Shown: positions 9,573 to 17,492 of the stretch, one piece after another | Position numbering within the stretch: position 1 is the stretch's first letter | Layout: every line of letters begins with the position of its first letter | NCBI GenBank assembly: GCA_001829625.1 | Contig: MIBW01000012.1 | Location: 20,945 to 59,809 of the forward strand | From: Sulfurimonas sp. GWF2_37_8 | GTDB lineage: Bacteria; Campylobacterota; Campylobacteria; Campylobacterales; Sulfurimonadaceae | Direction: 5' to 3' | Length of the DNA stretch: 38,865 bases | Position numbers and translations under genes: made by a program | The notes under the pieces: model-generated | What the model was told of the DNA's origin: nothing | The model's database searches: none | Seen by the model: the letters and a program-made list of their open reading frames with translations, nothing else

Positions 9573-9647
9573 TGGTGACCCCGAGGAGAATCGAACTCCT
9601 GTAACATGGATGAAAACCATGGATCCTGACCGCTAGACGACGGGGCC
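9573..9647 (-). tRNA. tRNA-Glu (UUC)
   Basis: 75 nt including an encoded CCA. Acceptor GGCCCCG pairs with CGGGGTC (one G-U), discriminator A. D arm, T loop GTTCGATTC and a TTTTCAT anticodon loop with anticodon TTC are present. Second gene of a two-tRNA transcript, 17 bases after tRNA-Lys. Confidence 0.96.
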
Positions 9648-9664
9648 ACTTTTTATTGTAAATA

Positions 9665-9740
9665 TGGTGTCCTGTGATGGATTCGAACCATCGGCCACAT
9701 CATTAAAAGTGACGTGCTCTACCAGCTGAGCTAACAAGAC
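9665..9740 (-). tRNA. tRNA-Lys (UUU)
   Basis: 76 nt including an encoded CCA. Acceptor GTCTTGT pairs with ACAGGAC (one U-G). D arm AGCTCAGCTGGTAGAGC, anticodon stem CGTCA/TGATG around CTTTTAA with anticodon TTT, T loop GGTTCGAATCC. First gene of the tRNA-Lys/tRNA-Glu transcript. Confidence 0.97.
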
Positions 9741-9747
9741 ATGTTAG

Positions 9748-9770
9748 AAAAAACAAACATCTCTGTTTGT
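9748..9770 (-). promoter_or_regulatory. Hairpin plus T-run in the 5' leader of the tRNA transcript
   Basis: Perfect 7-bp stem (9753-9759/9764-9770) with a four-base loop, followed on the minus strand by six T residues. It has the form of an intrinsic terminator but lies only a few bases after the expected transcription start and before tRNA-Lys, so it may be a processing signal or attenuator rather than an ordinary terminator. Confidence 0.5.
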
Positions 9771-9778
9771 GGAGGGGA

Positions 9779-9807
9779 ATTATAGGCAAATCATTTTTAT
9801 ATGTCAA
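9779..9807 (-). promoter_or_regulatory. Consensus sigma-70 promoter of the tRNA-Lys/Glu operon
   Basis: On the minus strand TTGACA (9807-9802), a 17-base spacer, and TATAAT (9784-9779): both hexamers and the spacing are perfect consensus. Expected start near 9772, about 32 bases before tRNA-Lys. Confidence 0.88.
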
Positions 9808-10013
9808 GTTTTTGAACTAGAAATATGAAATTTCTAGGTAATTTGTATGATATCAGTGGCTTAATAAACTAAAATCGTTTGACACAGGCATAATAATAGG
9901 GATATTTGGCAGTTTTTTATAATAATTTTAATGATACTATTTTGCTTTGTAGCACTCTTTACTTCTTATTATTTTAATTTTGCATGAAAAAATTTATTAG
10001 ACTTCTTGCATAA

Positions 10014-10151
10014 CCTAAATTATGCAAGATAGTAATACTTTTGCCCATCCAAATAGAGCCTTTGTGTAGTAGCAAGTTCTTTGTCACCTAAATGAATAAT
10101 TGTAAAAATATGTTCTTGAACAGCTACAAGTAACACCTCATACTCTTGCAC
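10014..10151 (-). pseudogene. Decayed short ORF of unknown origin
   Basis: Within the 460-bp gene-poor stretch 9741-10202. From GTG at 10151 the frame reads QEYEVLLVAVQEHIFTIIHL then GDK. At a run of four T (10079-10082, + strand) the sense turns poor; dropping one base restores a natural-looking continuation (GDKELATTQRLYLDGQKYYY) ending in TAA at 10019-10021. This pattern suggests a one-base frameshift in a gene remnant; no family is recognised. A perfect 9-bp inverted repeat (10004-10012/10019-10027) closes it. The rest of 9808-10202 is A+T-rich with nothing supportable beyond the tRNA promoter. Confidence 0.35.
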
Positions 10152-10202
10152 ATCTTAGTATTTTATTTGTTTTAAAAAAAAATCAACTGCAATACACTTT
10201 AT

Positions 10203-11087
10203 CTACTCAATAGGGATATAAATCTCAGTAATTTGTTTTTCAGGATTTTTCATCTGTTCTATCATATTTACATACTTTTCAAATGGTGGCAAATCTCTGA
10301 ATTTATATCCATTTTGTTCACACCAGCTATAAAGTCCAAGCCAACTTTCTAAATTATCATCACAACTTCCATAGTGAATAGTCATAGCATATTTTCCACC
10401 TTCTATTGTTTTTGTCTCGTAACCATATTTTTGTAAGAAATCAATTTTCTCTTTGTCCCAAGCGATACTCGCATCATATCTGATATTTTGAGGTTGAGTT
10501 ACCGTTGGGTCATCGTGGCAAACTCCTATTAACTCACCCTTTTTTGGATCTAAATCTACAGTAAAACCATCTTTAATTTTTTGAAAAATAGTAACATCGC
10601 TATTTTTAATTCTATCTCCAAGATTATCAAAACTACTTGAAAGCCTCTCCCAAGCTATTTTTGAGCTAGTATTATATTCACCATTTTCTCTAGTAAAAAC
10701 TACAAATTTTTCCTCTAATTTCACTATTTCTGGCTCTTGCATAAGTTTTCCTTTAAAATCTTGCAAAAAATCACTTTTGATTTTTTTGTATTCAGTTGGA
10801 CTCATCCCAAAGATTTTTTTAAAAGCTTTATTAAAACCATTTGGTGTCTCAAATCCAACATTTAAGGCAACATCTATAATAGAACTATTTTGTATCACTT
10901 TGAGTTGTGCTTTTTCAAGTCTAAGTCTTGTGATATACTCCATCATCGATTCACCAACATTTATCTTAAAAATTCTGCAAAAATGGTATTTTGAATATCC
11001 TGCAATTTTTACCAATTCTTCTATATCTAGTGAACTATTCAAGTTTTGTTCAATATAGTAAATTACTTTTAAAATTTGCTCGTTCAT
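10203..11087 (-). CDS. AraC-family regulator with C-terminal GyrI-like effector-binding domain
   Basis: 294 residues. Two AraC-type helix-turn-helix units occupy about 1-105 (GYSKYHFCRIFK about 30-41; GFETPNGFNKAFKKIFG about 78-94, followed by MSPTEYKK). Residues about 120-294 form a GyrI/Rob-type small-molecule-binding domain. This N-DNA-binding, C-sensor order is that of Rob and related drug- or metabolite-responsive activators. ATG at 11087 with GGAGAG upstream. It is last in a co-directional set with the oxidoreductase, DUF2141 and Crp-like genes (66-bp gap), and may regulate that set. The block is A+T-richer than its neighbours and lacks the octamer common elsewhere, suggesting transfer. 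Confidence 0.92.
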   Translation of the reverse strand: MNEQILKVIYYIEQNLNSSLDIEELVKIAGYSKYHFCRIFKINVGESMMEYITRLRLEKAQLKVIQNSSIIDVALNVGFETPNGFNKAFKKIFGMSPTEYKKIKSDFLQDFKGKLMQEPEIVKLEEKFVVFTRENGEYNTSSKIAWERLSSSFDNLGDRIKNSDVTIFQKIKDGFTVDLDPKKGELIGVCHDDPTVTQPQNIRYDASIAWDKEKIDFLQKYGYETKTIEGGKYAMTIHYGSCDDNLESWLGLYSWCEQNGYKFRDLPPFEKYVNMIEQMKNPEKQITEIYIPIE

Positions 11088-11153
11088 TTTTACTCTCCAT
11101 TTTTGATAGTGTTATTTTAGAATTTCTATAAATATTTGTCTTGTCCTATGTTG

Positions 11154-12554
11154 CTATTTTGCACTTTTAATCTTCTCACAACACATTTCAGCCGATAGTA
11201 TCGCAGGACTAAAACCGCCAGCTATAACAAATTGCCCTGTAAAATAGAGATTATTTATTTGTTTTGATTTGATTTGTGGCACTCTAAAAAACTGCTTTGG
11301 TGTAGGTTTGTATCCATAGGCTGTACCATTTGGGGTTTTTATGTATCGCATCATCGTTTTTGGTGTGGCGACTTCGGCAAATTCGATACACTCTTTAATA
11401 TTTGGATAGTGAATTTCTAGTTTATCCAAACAGTTTTCTAGCAACATTTCTTTTTGTTTTTTATACTCTTCACTACTCAAACTTTTCCAATTTTTAAGCT
11501 CATCCGAGATACATATTTCTCCAAAAGATTTGCTTTCATCCACAAGCCCAGCATCAATCTGTGAATAATCCACAAACACCAAAGGTTGTTTCCCCTCTAC
11601 TATAAAATTTGAATAAGCACCTTTTCCGTAAACATTTTTGAGATTTTTTGAAAATCCTATGTAGATAGTTGAGATAGACTCGGCAATCTGTTTTTCTTCT
11701 TTGTAAGCAATATCAAAAAGTTTGTAAGTATCAGCTGGAGCAATATTTGAGATGACAATATCTGCTTTGAGGCTGATGTTTTCATTTTTACAGCTATAAA
11801 TTACCTCTTTGTTTGAAGCCTTTATCACTGTTGCTTTTGTGATAACTTTTCCACCATTTTGTTTTATCACATCTGCCAAATACTCGCTTAGCTTATAACT
11901 TCCACCCTTGATGAAATACCCTCCACCCTCATAATAGGAGCTTTGAGCCACTGCATGGAGTAAAATACTTAATGTATCTGGTGAATCGTTGTAGTATTGA
12001 ACATTGGCATTTAAAATAAGTTTTAGCTCCTCATTTTGTGTCAGATTATCAAGTATTTCCGTGACACTTTTGTTTTTGTATTTTAAAAGTTTGGAAAAGA
12101 AAAATGGGAACAAAAGATAGTGATACCACGTGAGATTTGAAAGTTTTTCAAGACAATTTGCTAGAGTAAAAATGAGTTCAAAGTACCTATCTATCGCTTC
12201 GCTTTCGTTTGGAAACTTCATTTTTAAAGCTTTTTTAGCATTGTCCACACCATCTGGCATAACAAATTCCCCAAACTTTGAGTGAACTTTAAAAAACTCA
12301 TTTGGCTTGATAAATGCAACATTTTTATACACATCAAGCTTATCAAATATTTCTTTGATTTGTGGGCTATAAACTCCATCCATCTCATGAAGCCCTACTT
12401 CACAAGTAAACCCACCATGTCGCTTAAAAGTTGTAGCACACCCACCCACGATATTGTGTTGCTCAAGAAGTGTAACTCTAAATCCATCTTTTGAGAGTAA
12501 AGCTCCAGCCGTTAATCCCCCAAGTCCTCCGCCAATAATTACTATATTTTTCAT
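11154..12554 (-). CDS. FAD-dependent phytoene-dehydrogenase-like oxidoreductase (CrtI/CrtISO/RetSat type)
   Basis: 466 residues. N-terminal dinucleotide fold IIGGGLGGLTAGALL (6-20) with LLEQHNIVGGCATTF after it, the family hallmark; a C-terminal FAD motif NLYFTGQFVIAGGFSPA (about 434-450) closes the site. The superfamily includes carotenoid desaturases, isomerases and retinol saturases, so a redox reaction on a polyene or other unsaturated lipid is likely, but no phytoene synthase or other carotenoid gene is near and the substrate cannot be named. Start overlaps the stop of the upstream DUF2141 gene by 4 nt (ATGA), so the two are translationally coupled. Confidence 0.88.
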   Translation of the reverse strand: MKNIVIIGGGLGGLTAGALLSKDGFRVTLLEQHNIVGGCATTFKRHGGFTCEVGLHEMDGVYSPQIKEIFDKLDVYKNVAFIKPNEFFKVHSKFGEFVMPDGVDNAKKALKMKFPNESEAIDRYFELIFTLANCLEKLSNLTWYHYLLFPFFFSKLLKYKNKSVTEILDNLTQNEELKLILNANVQYYNDSPDTLSILLHAVAQSSYYEGGGYFIKGGSYKLSEYLADVIKQNGGKVITKATVIKASNKEVIYSCKNENISLKADIVISNIAPADTYKLFDIAYKEEKQIAESISTIYIGFSKNLKNVYGKGAYSNFIVEGKQPLVFVDYSQIDAGLVDESKSFGEICISDELKNWKSLSSEEYKKQKEMLLENCLDKLEIHYPNIKECIEFAEVATPKTMMRYIKTPNGTAYGYKPTPKQFFRVPQIKSKQINNLYFTGQFVIAGGFSPAILSAEMCCEKIKSAK

Positions 12555-12958
12555 TTTTGTACCTCGATTTTTAGATTTTTATTATTGTTAAGTTCAAATT
12601 TTGCATCTTCAAAGTTTGGTTTTCTAAATACTTTTGGATTGTTTGAAAATCCAAAAGCTTCTTTCGGGATACCTATAAAATTTTTATCCAACAAACTATT
12701 TTGATTTTCATCACAAAATAAAGCTATCGCATAAGTACCATTTGGAATATTCAAAAATGTATGGTTTATTTTTGAAGATAAAACTTTTAAATCAAGATTT
12801 TTATAAGCTTTGTCAATAGTTGGAAAACTCTCTTTTGAGTTATAAAGTCCAATTTTTAAAATTTTGCATTCGTTTTGCAGATTTTCTACTTCAACAAAAA
12901 TATCACTGCAAAATAAAGAATTACTCAAAACAATAAAACTAAAAATTTTTTTTTGCAT
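12551..12958 (-). CDS. Secreted DUF2141 protein
   Basis: 135 residues: signal peptide about 1-18 ending SLFCS, then a single beta-rich DUF2141 domain. The diagnostic parts are IGLYNSKESFP, an Asp/Asn-rich loop CDENQNSLLDKNF and GIPKEAFGFSNNP followed by PNFEDAKFEL. Function of the family is unknown; the domain often travels with lipid- or carotenoid-type oxidoreductases, which fits its ATGA coupling to the phytoene-dehydrogenase-like gene. Good Shine-Dalgarno GAGGAA upstream of the ATG. Part of the A+T-rich probable acquired block. Confidence 0.87.
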   Translation of the reverse strand: MQKKIFSFIVLSNSLFCSDIFVEVENLQNECKILKIGLYNSKESFPTIDKAYKNLDLKVLSSKINHTFLNIPNGTYAIALFCDENQNSLLDKNFIGIPKEAFGFSNNPKVFRKPNFEDAKFELNNNKNLKIEVQK

Positions 12959-13006
12959 GGTCGTTCCTCGATTTTTAACAAATCTTACAAAAACAAAAAA
13001 ACTTTG

Positions 13007-13615
13007 TCATTCACATATGTTAATTTTATACTCTTTTTTAAGACGACTAAGATGTTGTGGAGTGATACCTAAAAATGTGGCGATATGATACTGTGGAACT
13101 TTTTCTAGTAGATAAGGAGTTTGCTTCAAAAACTTTTCAAACCGCTCTTTTGCGCTTTTTGTTTCTCTTTCTATGATGTGATTGTGTAAATAACTATAAG
13201 CCTCTTCCGCCATCAATCTTCCAAATCGCTCCCCTTTTTTGAGCTTATTATAGATCAATTGAATATCCCAAAAAGAGGTCACGACAACTTCACAATCCTC
13301 CAAAGCTTCAATATGAATGGTTGAAGCTTTTTGATGCAAAAAACTTTCATAATCGGTCACAAAAAGATTTGACATATGGGCATTTGTATCGTTAAAAAAG
13401 ATACTCCAAGTAAAATCCTTCCCTCTTTCATTTATAACATAACCTCGTGCCAAACCTGAATTGATAAAATATAGCTCTTTACAGATATCCCCTTGATGGA
13501 GGATTATTTCACCTTTTTGAAAGGTTTTTAAACTTAATTGTGATGCGATAAGTTTCCACTCTAAAACATTAAATGATAAATCTCTCTGAATGAAATTTTT
13601 ATATAAACTAAACAT
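13007..13615 (-). CDS. Crp/Fnr-family transcriptional regulator
   Basis: Cyclic-nucleotide-binding-type beta roll (about 20-120; FQKGEIILHQGDICKELYFI) and a C-terminal winged helix-turn-helix (IATFLGITPQHLSRLKKE, near the end). I start it at ATG 13615 (202 residues) because AGGAG stands upstream and the product then aligns with family starts; the frame is open to a TTG at 13675, which would add 20 residues. No Fnr iron-sulfur cysteine set is visible and the effector is unknown. It is first in the co-directional block with DUF2141 and the oxidoreductase (48-bp gap) and may control it. Confidence 0.85.
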   Translation of the reverse strand: MFSLYKNFIQRDLSFNVLEWKLIASQLSLKTFQKGEIILHQGDICKELYFINSGLARGYVINERGKDFTWSIFFNDTNAHMSNLFVTDYESFLHQKASTIHIEALEDCEVVVTSFWDIQLIYNKLKKGERFGRLMAEEAYSYLHNHIIERETKSAKERFEKFLKQTPYLLEKVPQYHIATFLGITPQHLSRLKKEYKINICE

Positions 13616-13720
13616 CTTCGTTAATGCTCCTATGGTATCTGAGAGATTTGTTTCATAAGCTATGAAACGATTCAAAACCCATAATCAAAATACAAATTTT
13701 TATAAATCCCCTAAAGATTA

Positions 13721-14428
13721 CTATATCAGGAAAGAACTAGCTAAACCAATTATCCCGCCAAAAACGCCACCCCAAACTACAAGCCAATCAAGGTGTTCAC
13801 GGATAAGTCTTTGAACAATCTCTTTAACCATTATCGGTGTGAGTTCATCTAGTCTCGCATCGATGACGCGCTCGATAGAATGAAGTAGATCATCACTCAG
13901 TGAAGAGTTTTGCATATGTTGTTGGAGTGTATTGTTAAAAACATCAGAGTTTACTATCCGAATAACTGCGTGTTTCATCTTCAATGAAAATGGCTCTCTT
14001 AGACCTGAGAGTGCGTTTTCTCCTCCAAACATCCCAAGCATTCCGCCAAAAGAGGACTCCATAACCGTTTTACTTAGCGCATCAAACGCAGGTGAAAAAT
14101 CTGTTGCTTCGATAATAGGTTCGAGATTTATCTTTTTTTCTTCTTGTGCAAAAAATGCTTCAAGCTGTGTTTTTGTGAAGAACTCCTGCATCATGAGCTT
14201 TTTTATCGCCTCTTTGAAGGCCTCAAAACGCAGGGCAATAACACCTGAACCATACAGCAACGGCACGCGTTCAAAGAGCATATGAATGGCAAGTTGATTA
14301 GTAAGCGCCCCAGAAAGTGCAAAAAGTCCTGTAAATAACAAGAGAGAAGCATAGTCACCTGCGACAAAAGAGAGCAAGACTATAAGTATAGCGATAGCGT
14401 TTGTTATAAAACTTTTATTGATTTTCAA
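13721..14428 (-). CDS. DUF445-family membrane protein
   Basis: 235 residues. N-terminal hydrophobic helices (about 8-42) with GALTNQLAIHMLFERVP and GSGVIALR, the typical DUF445 opening, a helical soluble middle, and a C-terminal hydrophobic segment (about 215-234) preceded by REHLDWLVVWGG. Family members (YheB/YwaC-like) are uncharacterised membrane proteins. Start is TTG at 14428 with AAGGAC upstream; the next methionine would delete the first membrane helix. Stands alone between the acquired block and the zinc operon, with two AAACGCAG octamers, so it is probably resident rather than acquired. Confidence 0.85.
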   Translation of the reverse strand: MKINKSFITNAIAILIVLLSFVAGDYASLLLFTGLFALSGALTNQLAIHMLFERVPLLYGSGVIALRFEAFKEAIKKLMMQEFFTKTQLEAFFAQEEKKINLEPIIEATDFSPAFDALSKTVMESSFGGMLGMFGGENALSGLREPFSLKMKHAVIRIVNSDVFNNTLQQHMQNSSLSDDLLHSIERVIDARLDELTPIMVKEIVQRLIREHLDWLVVWGGVFGGIIGLASSFLI

Positions 14429-14605
14429 AACAGAGTCCTTTATTTAAAAACAAAATTATATCAAAACGCAAAGCATTACTACACAAGCGAGAGTTTTTTA
14501 CAGATGTTACATACTTTTGTAAAAAAGAATATACAACATCTTAAATTTTAAAAAAACTTATTTTTCGTAGCTTTAGGGGTTGGTTTAAATATACAATATT
14601 TGTTT

Positions 14606-15970
14606 TTAAAATAGAAGCACGATACCAAGCAAAAGAATGATGACAAGTGCGGCATACTCAAGAGTTTGTTGAAGTTTTGTGTTGGTTTGGCTTGTTTTTT
14701 TACGAAACATAGAACTCAGGAGTGCGGAGACAAAGATGATGGTGCTCATGCCAAGACTCATCACAAATGCAGATAAAAAGCCTACGGTATAGAGTCCCAG
14801 TGAGAACGAAAACAAAAAGAGCGTTATTGTTCCAGGGCAGGGAATTATACCTGCGGAGATGATGAGTGCAACATCCGTGGAGTTTTTCTCAAGCTTGCAT
14901 GAACCACAGCCGCAAGCGCTTACATGCGGCGAAGTGCTAAAAGTAAAAGCTGGTTTATTTTTGAGTGTTTTGTACACTTTGTATTTTTTATAAAAAAGAT
15001 ACAAAGCGATACCAATAATAAGAAGCGCGGTAATTTTTGTGCTGATAAAAAATGTGTCGTCCATAAATTGTGCCAAAAATGTTTCTACTAAAAAGTAGAT
15101 GACAAATGTGAGTAAAAAAGCAGAAAAAGTATGGACAATACCTATCATCAAAGAGATAAAAAGTGCTTTGTGATAAGAACGGTCGTTACTTAAAAAATAG
15201 CTTGCAACAAGTGTTTTTCCATGCCCTGGGCCCATAGCGTGAATGACGCCGTAAAGATACGCAAAAAGAAGAAGCAGAGCATAAGCGTAGGGATTTGAAT
15301 CCTCTTTTATCTCATTAAAAAGGTTTTTTATTTTTGCCATACTCGTTTCAAGGAGTGTCGTATTTGTTTCATTTGTTTGGATAGGGGTTTGTGGTTTTAT
15401 CTCCTCTATTTGCGTCAGTGGTGCTGCGCTAAAGAGAAGAGTCGCGCTAAAGAGATAGATGTTTTGTTGGTAGTGAAGTTCTATTTTTGGAATCTCTATC
15501 TCATTGATAACAAAACTAAAAAAACTCTCATCATCTTCAAACAAAAATCCCAAAAGGTCTTGGTCGGTCAAATCAATCGAGAGTTGCATATCATAACTAA
15601 GCACCATTTGTCTATTGAGTATTTCGAGTTTGAAGTTGTCGTAAGTCGGTGTGATAGGCTGTTCATTTTTTTTGTGTGAATATTTAATTTGTGTGAGCAT
15701 ATTTTTTGGTAAAAGATACTCTTTTTTGATTTTTAAAATAGCTTGAAGTTCCGAGGCATCTAAAATCTGGTTGGTATTTTTATCAAACTGCGTTGTTATT
15801 TCAGATGTATAGATATCTGAAAAAGACCACTGAGCATGGATAGTACAAAGCCTGTTTTCTTTCATACCAAAGGAGAGTTTGATCTCTGCTGTTGGAACCA
15901 TAAGCTGGCATGTGGCACAGCCTAAAAGATTGCTTATGAGAAGTGCTAAAAGGAAGAAGATTTTACTCAT
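14606..15970 (-). CDS. Fused ZevA-ZevB-like protein (DUF1007 plus NicO/RcnA-type transporter), probable zinc transport
   Basis: 454 residues. Signal sequence 1-18; periplasmic DUF1007-type region about 20-190 with an EF-hand-like loop FDKNTNQILDASEL; hydrophilic linker about 190-225; then a NicO/RcnA-type six-helix membrane domain with the signature HAMGPGHGKT (about 245), IVHTFSAF, and a second GHGK-like core IIPCPG (about 375). A cytoplasmic loop HVSACGCGSC could bind metal. In Haemophilus these are two separate proteins, ZevA and ZevB, needed for zinc uptake in low zinc. Last gene of znuA-znuC-znuB, overlapping znuB by 4 nt, which supports zinc rather than nickel or cobalt. Confidence 0.87.
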   Translation of the reverse strand: MSKIFFLLALLISNLLGCATCQLMVPTAEIKLSFGMKENRLCTIHAQWSFSDIYTSEITTQFDKNTNQILDASELQAILKIKKEYLLPKNMLTQIKYSHKKNEQPITPTYDNFKLEILNRQMVLSYDMQLSIDLTDQDLLGFLFEDDESFFSFVINEIEIPKIELHYQQNIYLFSATLLFSAAPLTQIEEIKPQTPIQTNETNTTLLETSMAKIKNLFNEIKEDSNPYAYALLLLFAYLYGVIHAMGPGHGKTLVASYFLSNDRSYHKALFISLMIGIVHTFSAFLLTFVIYFLVETFLAQFMDDTFFISTKITALLIIGIALYLFYKKYKVYKTLKNKPAFTFSTSPHVSACGCGSCKLEKNSTDVALIISAGIIPCPGTITLFLFSFSLGLYTVGFLSAFVMSLGMSTIIFVSALLSSMFRKKTSQTNTKLQQTLEYAALVIILLLGIVLLF

Positions 15971-16773
15971 CGCAATTTCTCCAAAAGTATAAAAAACATC
16001 AAACTAAGTGCCGAAATCAAGATGATGGAAGCCCCTGAAGTGAGGTTAAAACTATAAGAGAACCAAAGCCCGATAAGAGTAAATATTGAAGCGATAACTC
16101 CTGAGAAAAACATCATACTTAGCAATGATGATGAGAGACTTTGGGCTATATAAATAGGTATAGTTAAAAGAGCTATCACAAGGATAAGCCCAACAACTTT
16201 AATGGCAACAACAACGCTAAGAGCAGAAAGAATCAAAATAAGTGTATAAAAAAATGGGACATTTATGCTACGGATAGACGCGTATTCGCTATCGTAAGAG
16301 ACTGCTAAAATATCTTTGTACCAAAAAAGAAGTGCTAAAAGAATGAGAGCCAAAAGTCCACCCATATAATAGAGGTCTTCTTGATTTACCGCTAAGATAG
16401 AACCGAAAAGATAACTCATAAGATCAACATTGTATCCAGACGTAAGATCGACAAAGATGATACCAAGCGCCATACCAACAGCCCAAATAAGTCCGATAAA
16501 GATATCGATTTTATCTCTTTGGTGGATGGTGACAAAAGCCATAAAAAGAGCCGCTAAAATCGCAAATAAAGATGTTCCAACAAAAATAGGAATACCAGCA
16601 AATAGAGCAAGTCCAATACCGCCATACGCTGCATGAGCAATCCCTCCGACGAGAAAAACCATACGATTGACAACAACTAACGTGCCGATAATGCCTGCAA
16701 TAAAACTCACTAAAACACCTGCTATAAGGGCATTTTGAACAAATTGGTAACTAAGTGCTTCTAGCATTTGCAT
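15967..16773 (-). CDS. znuB: Zinc ABC transporter permease ZnuB
   Basis: 268 residues, an ABC-3 family permease with about eight hydrophobic helices. GGIAHAAYGGIGLALF (about 43-58) and the conserved VVAIKVVGLILVIALLTIP run (about 187-205) are characteristic. Forms the inner-membrane channel for the ZnuA-delivered metal. Overlaps znuC upstream by 13 nt and the Zev fusion downstream by 4 nt. Manganese or iron specificity is formally possible for ABC-3 permeases; the His-rich ZnuA argues for zinc. Confidence 0.92.
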   Translation of the reverse strand: MQMLEALSYQFVQNALIAGVLVSFIAGIIGTLVVVNRMVFLVGGIAHAAYGGIGLALFAGIPIFVGTSLFAILAALFMAFVTIHQRDKIDIFIGLIWAVGMALGIIFVDLTSGYNVDLMSYLFGSILAVNQEDLYYMGGLLALILLALLFWYKDILAVSYDSEYASIRSINVPFFYTLILILSALSVVVAIKVVGLILVIALLTIPIYIAQSLSSSLLSMMFFSGVIASIFTLIGLWFSYSFNLTSGASIILISALSLMFFILLEKLR

Positions 16774-17492
16774 TTTCCTAACATTTCTAAGAGTTCTACT
16801 TCGCAGACATGATTTATCTGGGTGTCAATTTTCGTGGCAAGTGCGCTTGTATCGTGAAATGAGAGTTTTTTGTTGATATGTGCAACCTTGCTTGCATACC
16901 CCATAATGATAGAAATATCATGACTCACAACGATAATAGTCATCTCTTCGTTGAGTTTTTTAAAGAGTTCATAAACTTGTTTTTGTCCTTCAGCATCGAT
17001 ACTTGAGGTAGGTTCATCAAGGATAAGAATCTCTGGCTTGCTAAAGAGTGCACGCGCTATCATGACACGCTGACGTTGACCGCCTGAGAGAAGGGCGATT
17101 TTTTTATCGGCATATTCAAGCATACCGACTTCTTTGAGTATCTCTTTTGCTTGAGTGATATCTTCTTTGGCATAACCAAAAAATTTTCTTTTTGATAAAC
17201 CCTGCGCCATCATAACCACTTCAATAACTTTGATTGGAAAATCAGTGTTGATGTTGGTATTTTGTGGTACATAACCAATCGATTCGATTTTGCTTATGTT
17301 TCCTTTCGTTGGTGTCAAAATCCCTAAAATGAGTTTTAAAAGGGTACTTTTACCACCACCATTTGGACCGATAATAGCGAGAAAATCTCTAGTATCTATG
17401 TCAAGATTGATATCCTCTAAAATCATCTCTTTGTCATACGAAAAAAAGAGATTTTGGAGTGAAATAAGGGTTTGTTTATTACTTGTTTGCAA
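16761..17492 (-). CDS. znuC: Zinc ABC transporter ATPase ZnuC
   Basis: 243 residues. Walker A GPNGGGKST (about 38-46), Q-loop YVPQ, signature LSGGQRQR (about 140), Walker B ILILDEPTS, switch histidine in VVSHD. Powers zinc import through ZnuB. The C-terminus ends in CKC, a possible extra metal site. The only start consistent with length is TTG at 17492, 14 nt inside znuA, with no clear Shine-Dalgarno; translation is probably coupled to znuA. Confidence 0.93.
   Translation of the reverse strand: MQTSNKQTLISLQNLFFSYDKEMILEDINLDIDTRDFLAIIGPNGGGKSTLLKLILGILTPTKGNISKIESIGYVPQNTNINTDFPIKVIEVVMMAQGLSKRKFFGYAKEDITQAKEILKEVGMLEYADKKIALLSGGQRQRVMIARALFSKPEILILDEPTSSIDAEGQKQVYELFKKLNEEMTIIVVSHDISIIMGYASKVAHINKKLSFHDTSALATKIDTQINHVCEVELLEMLGKCKC

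Noticed and set aside
9573-13680. tRNA-Lys/Glu as attachment site of the acquired block
   Set aside because: Islands normally insert at the tRNA 3' end; this block lies on the 5' (promoter) side, no integrase is present and I find no repeat of a tRNA end at the far side.
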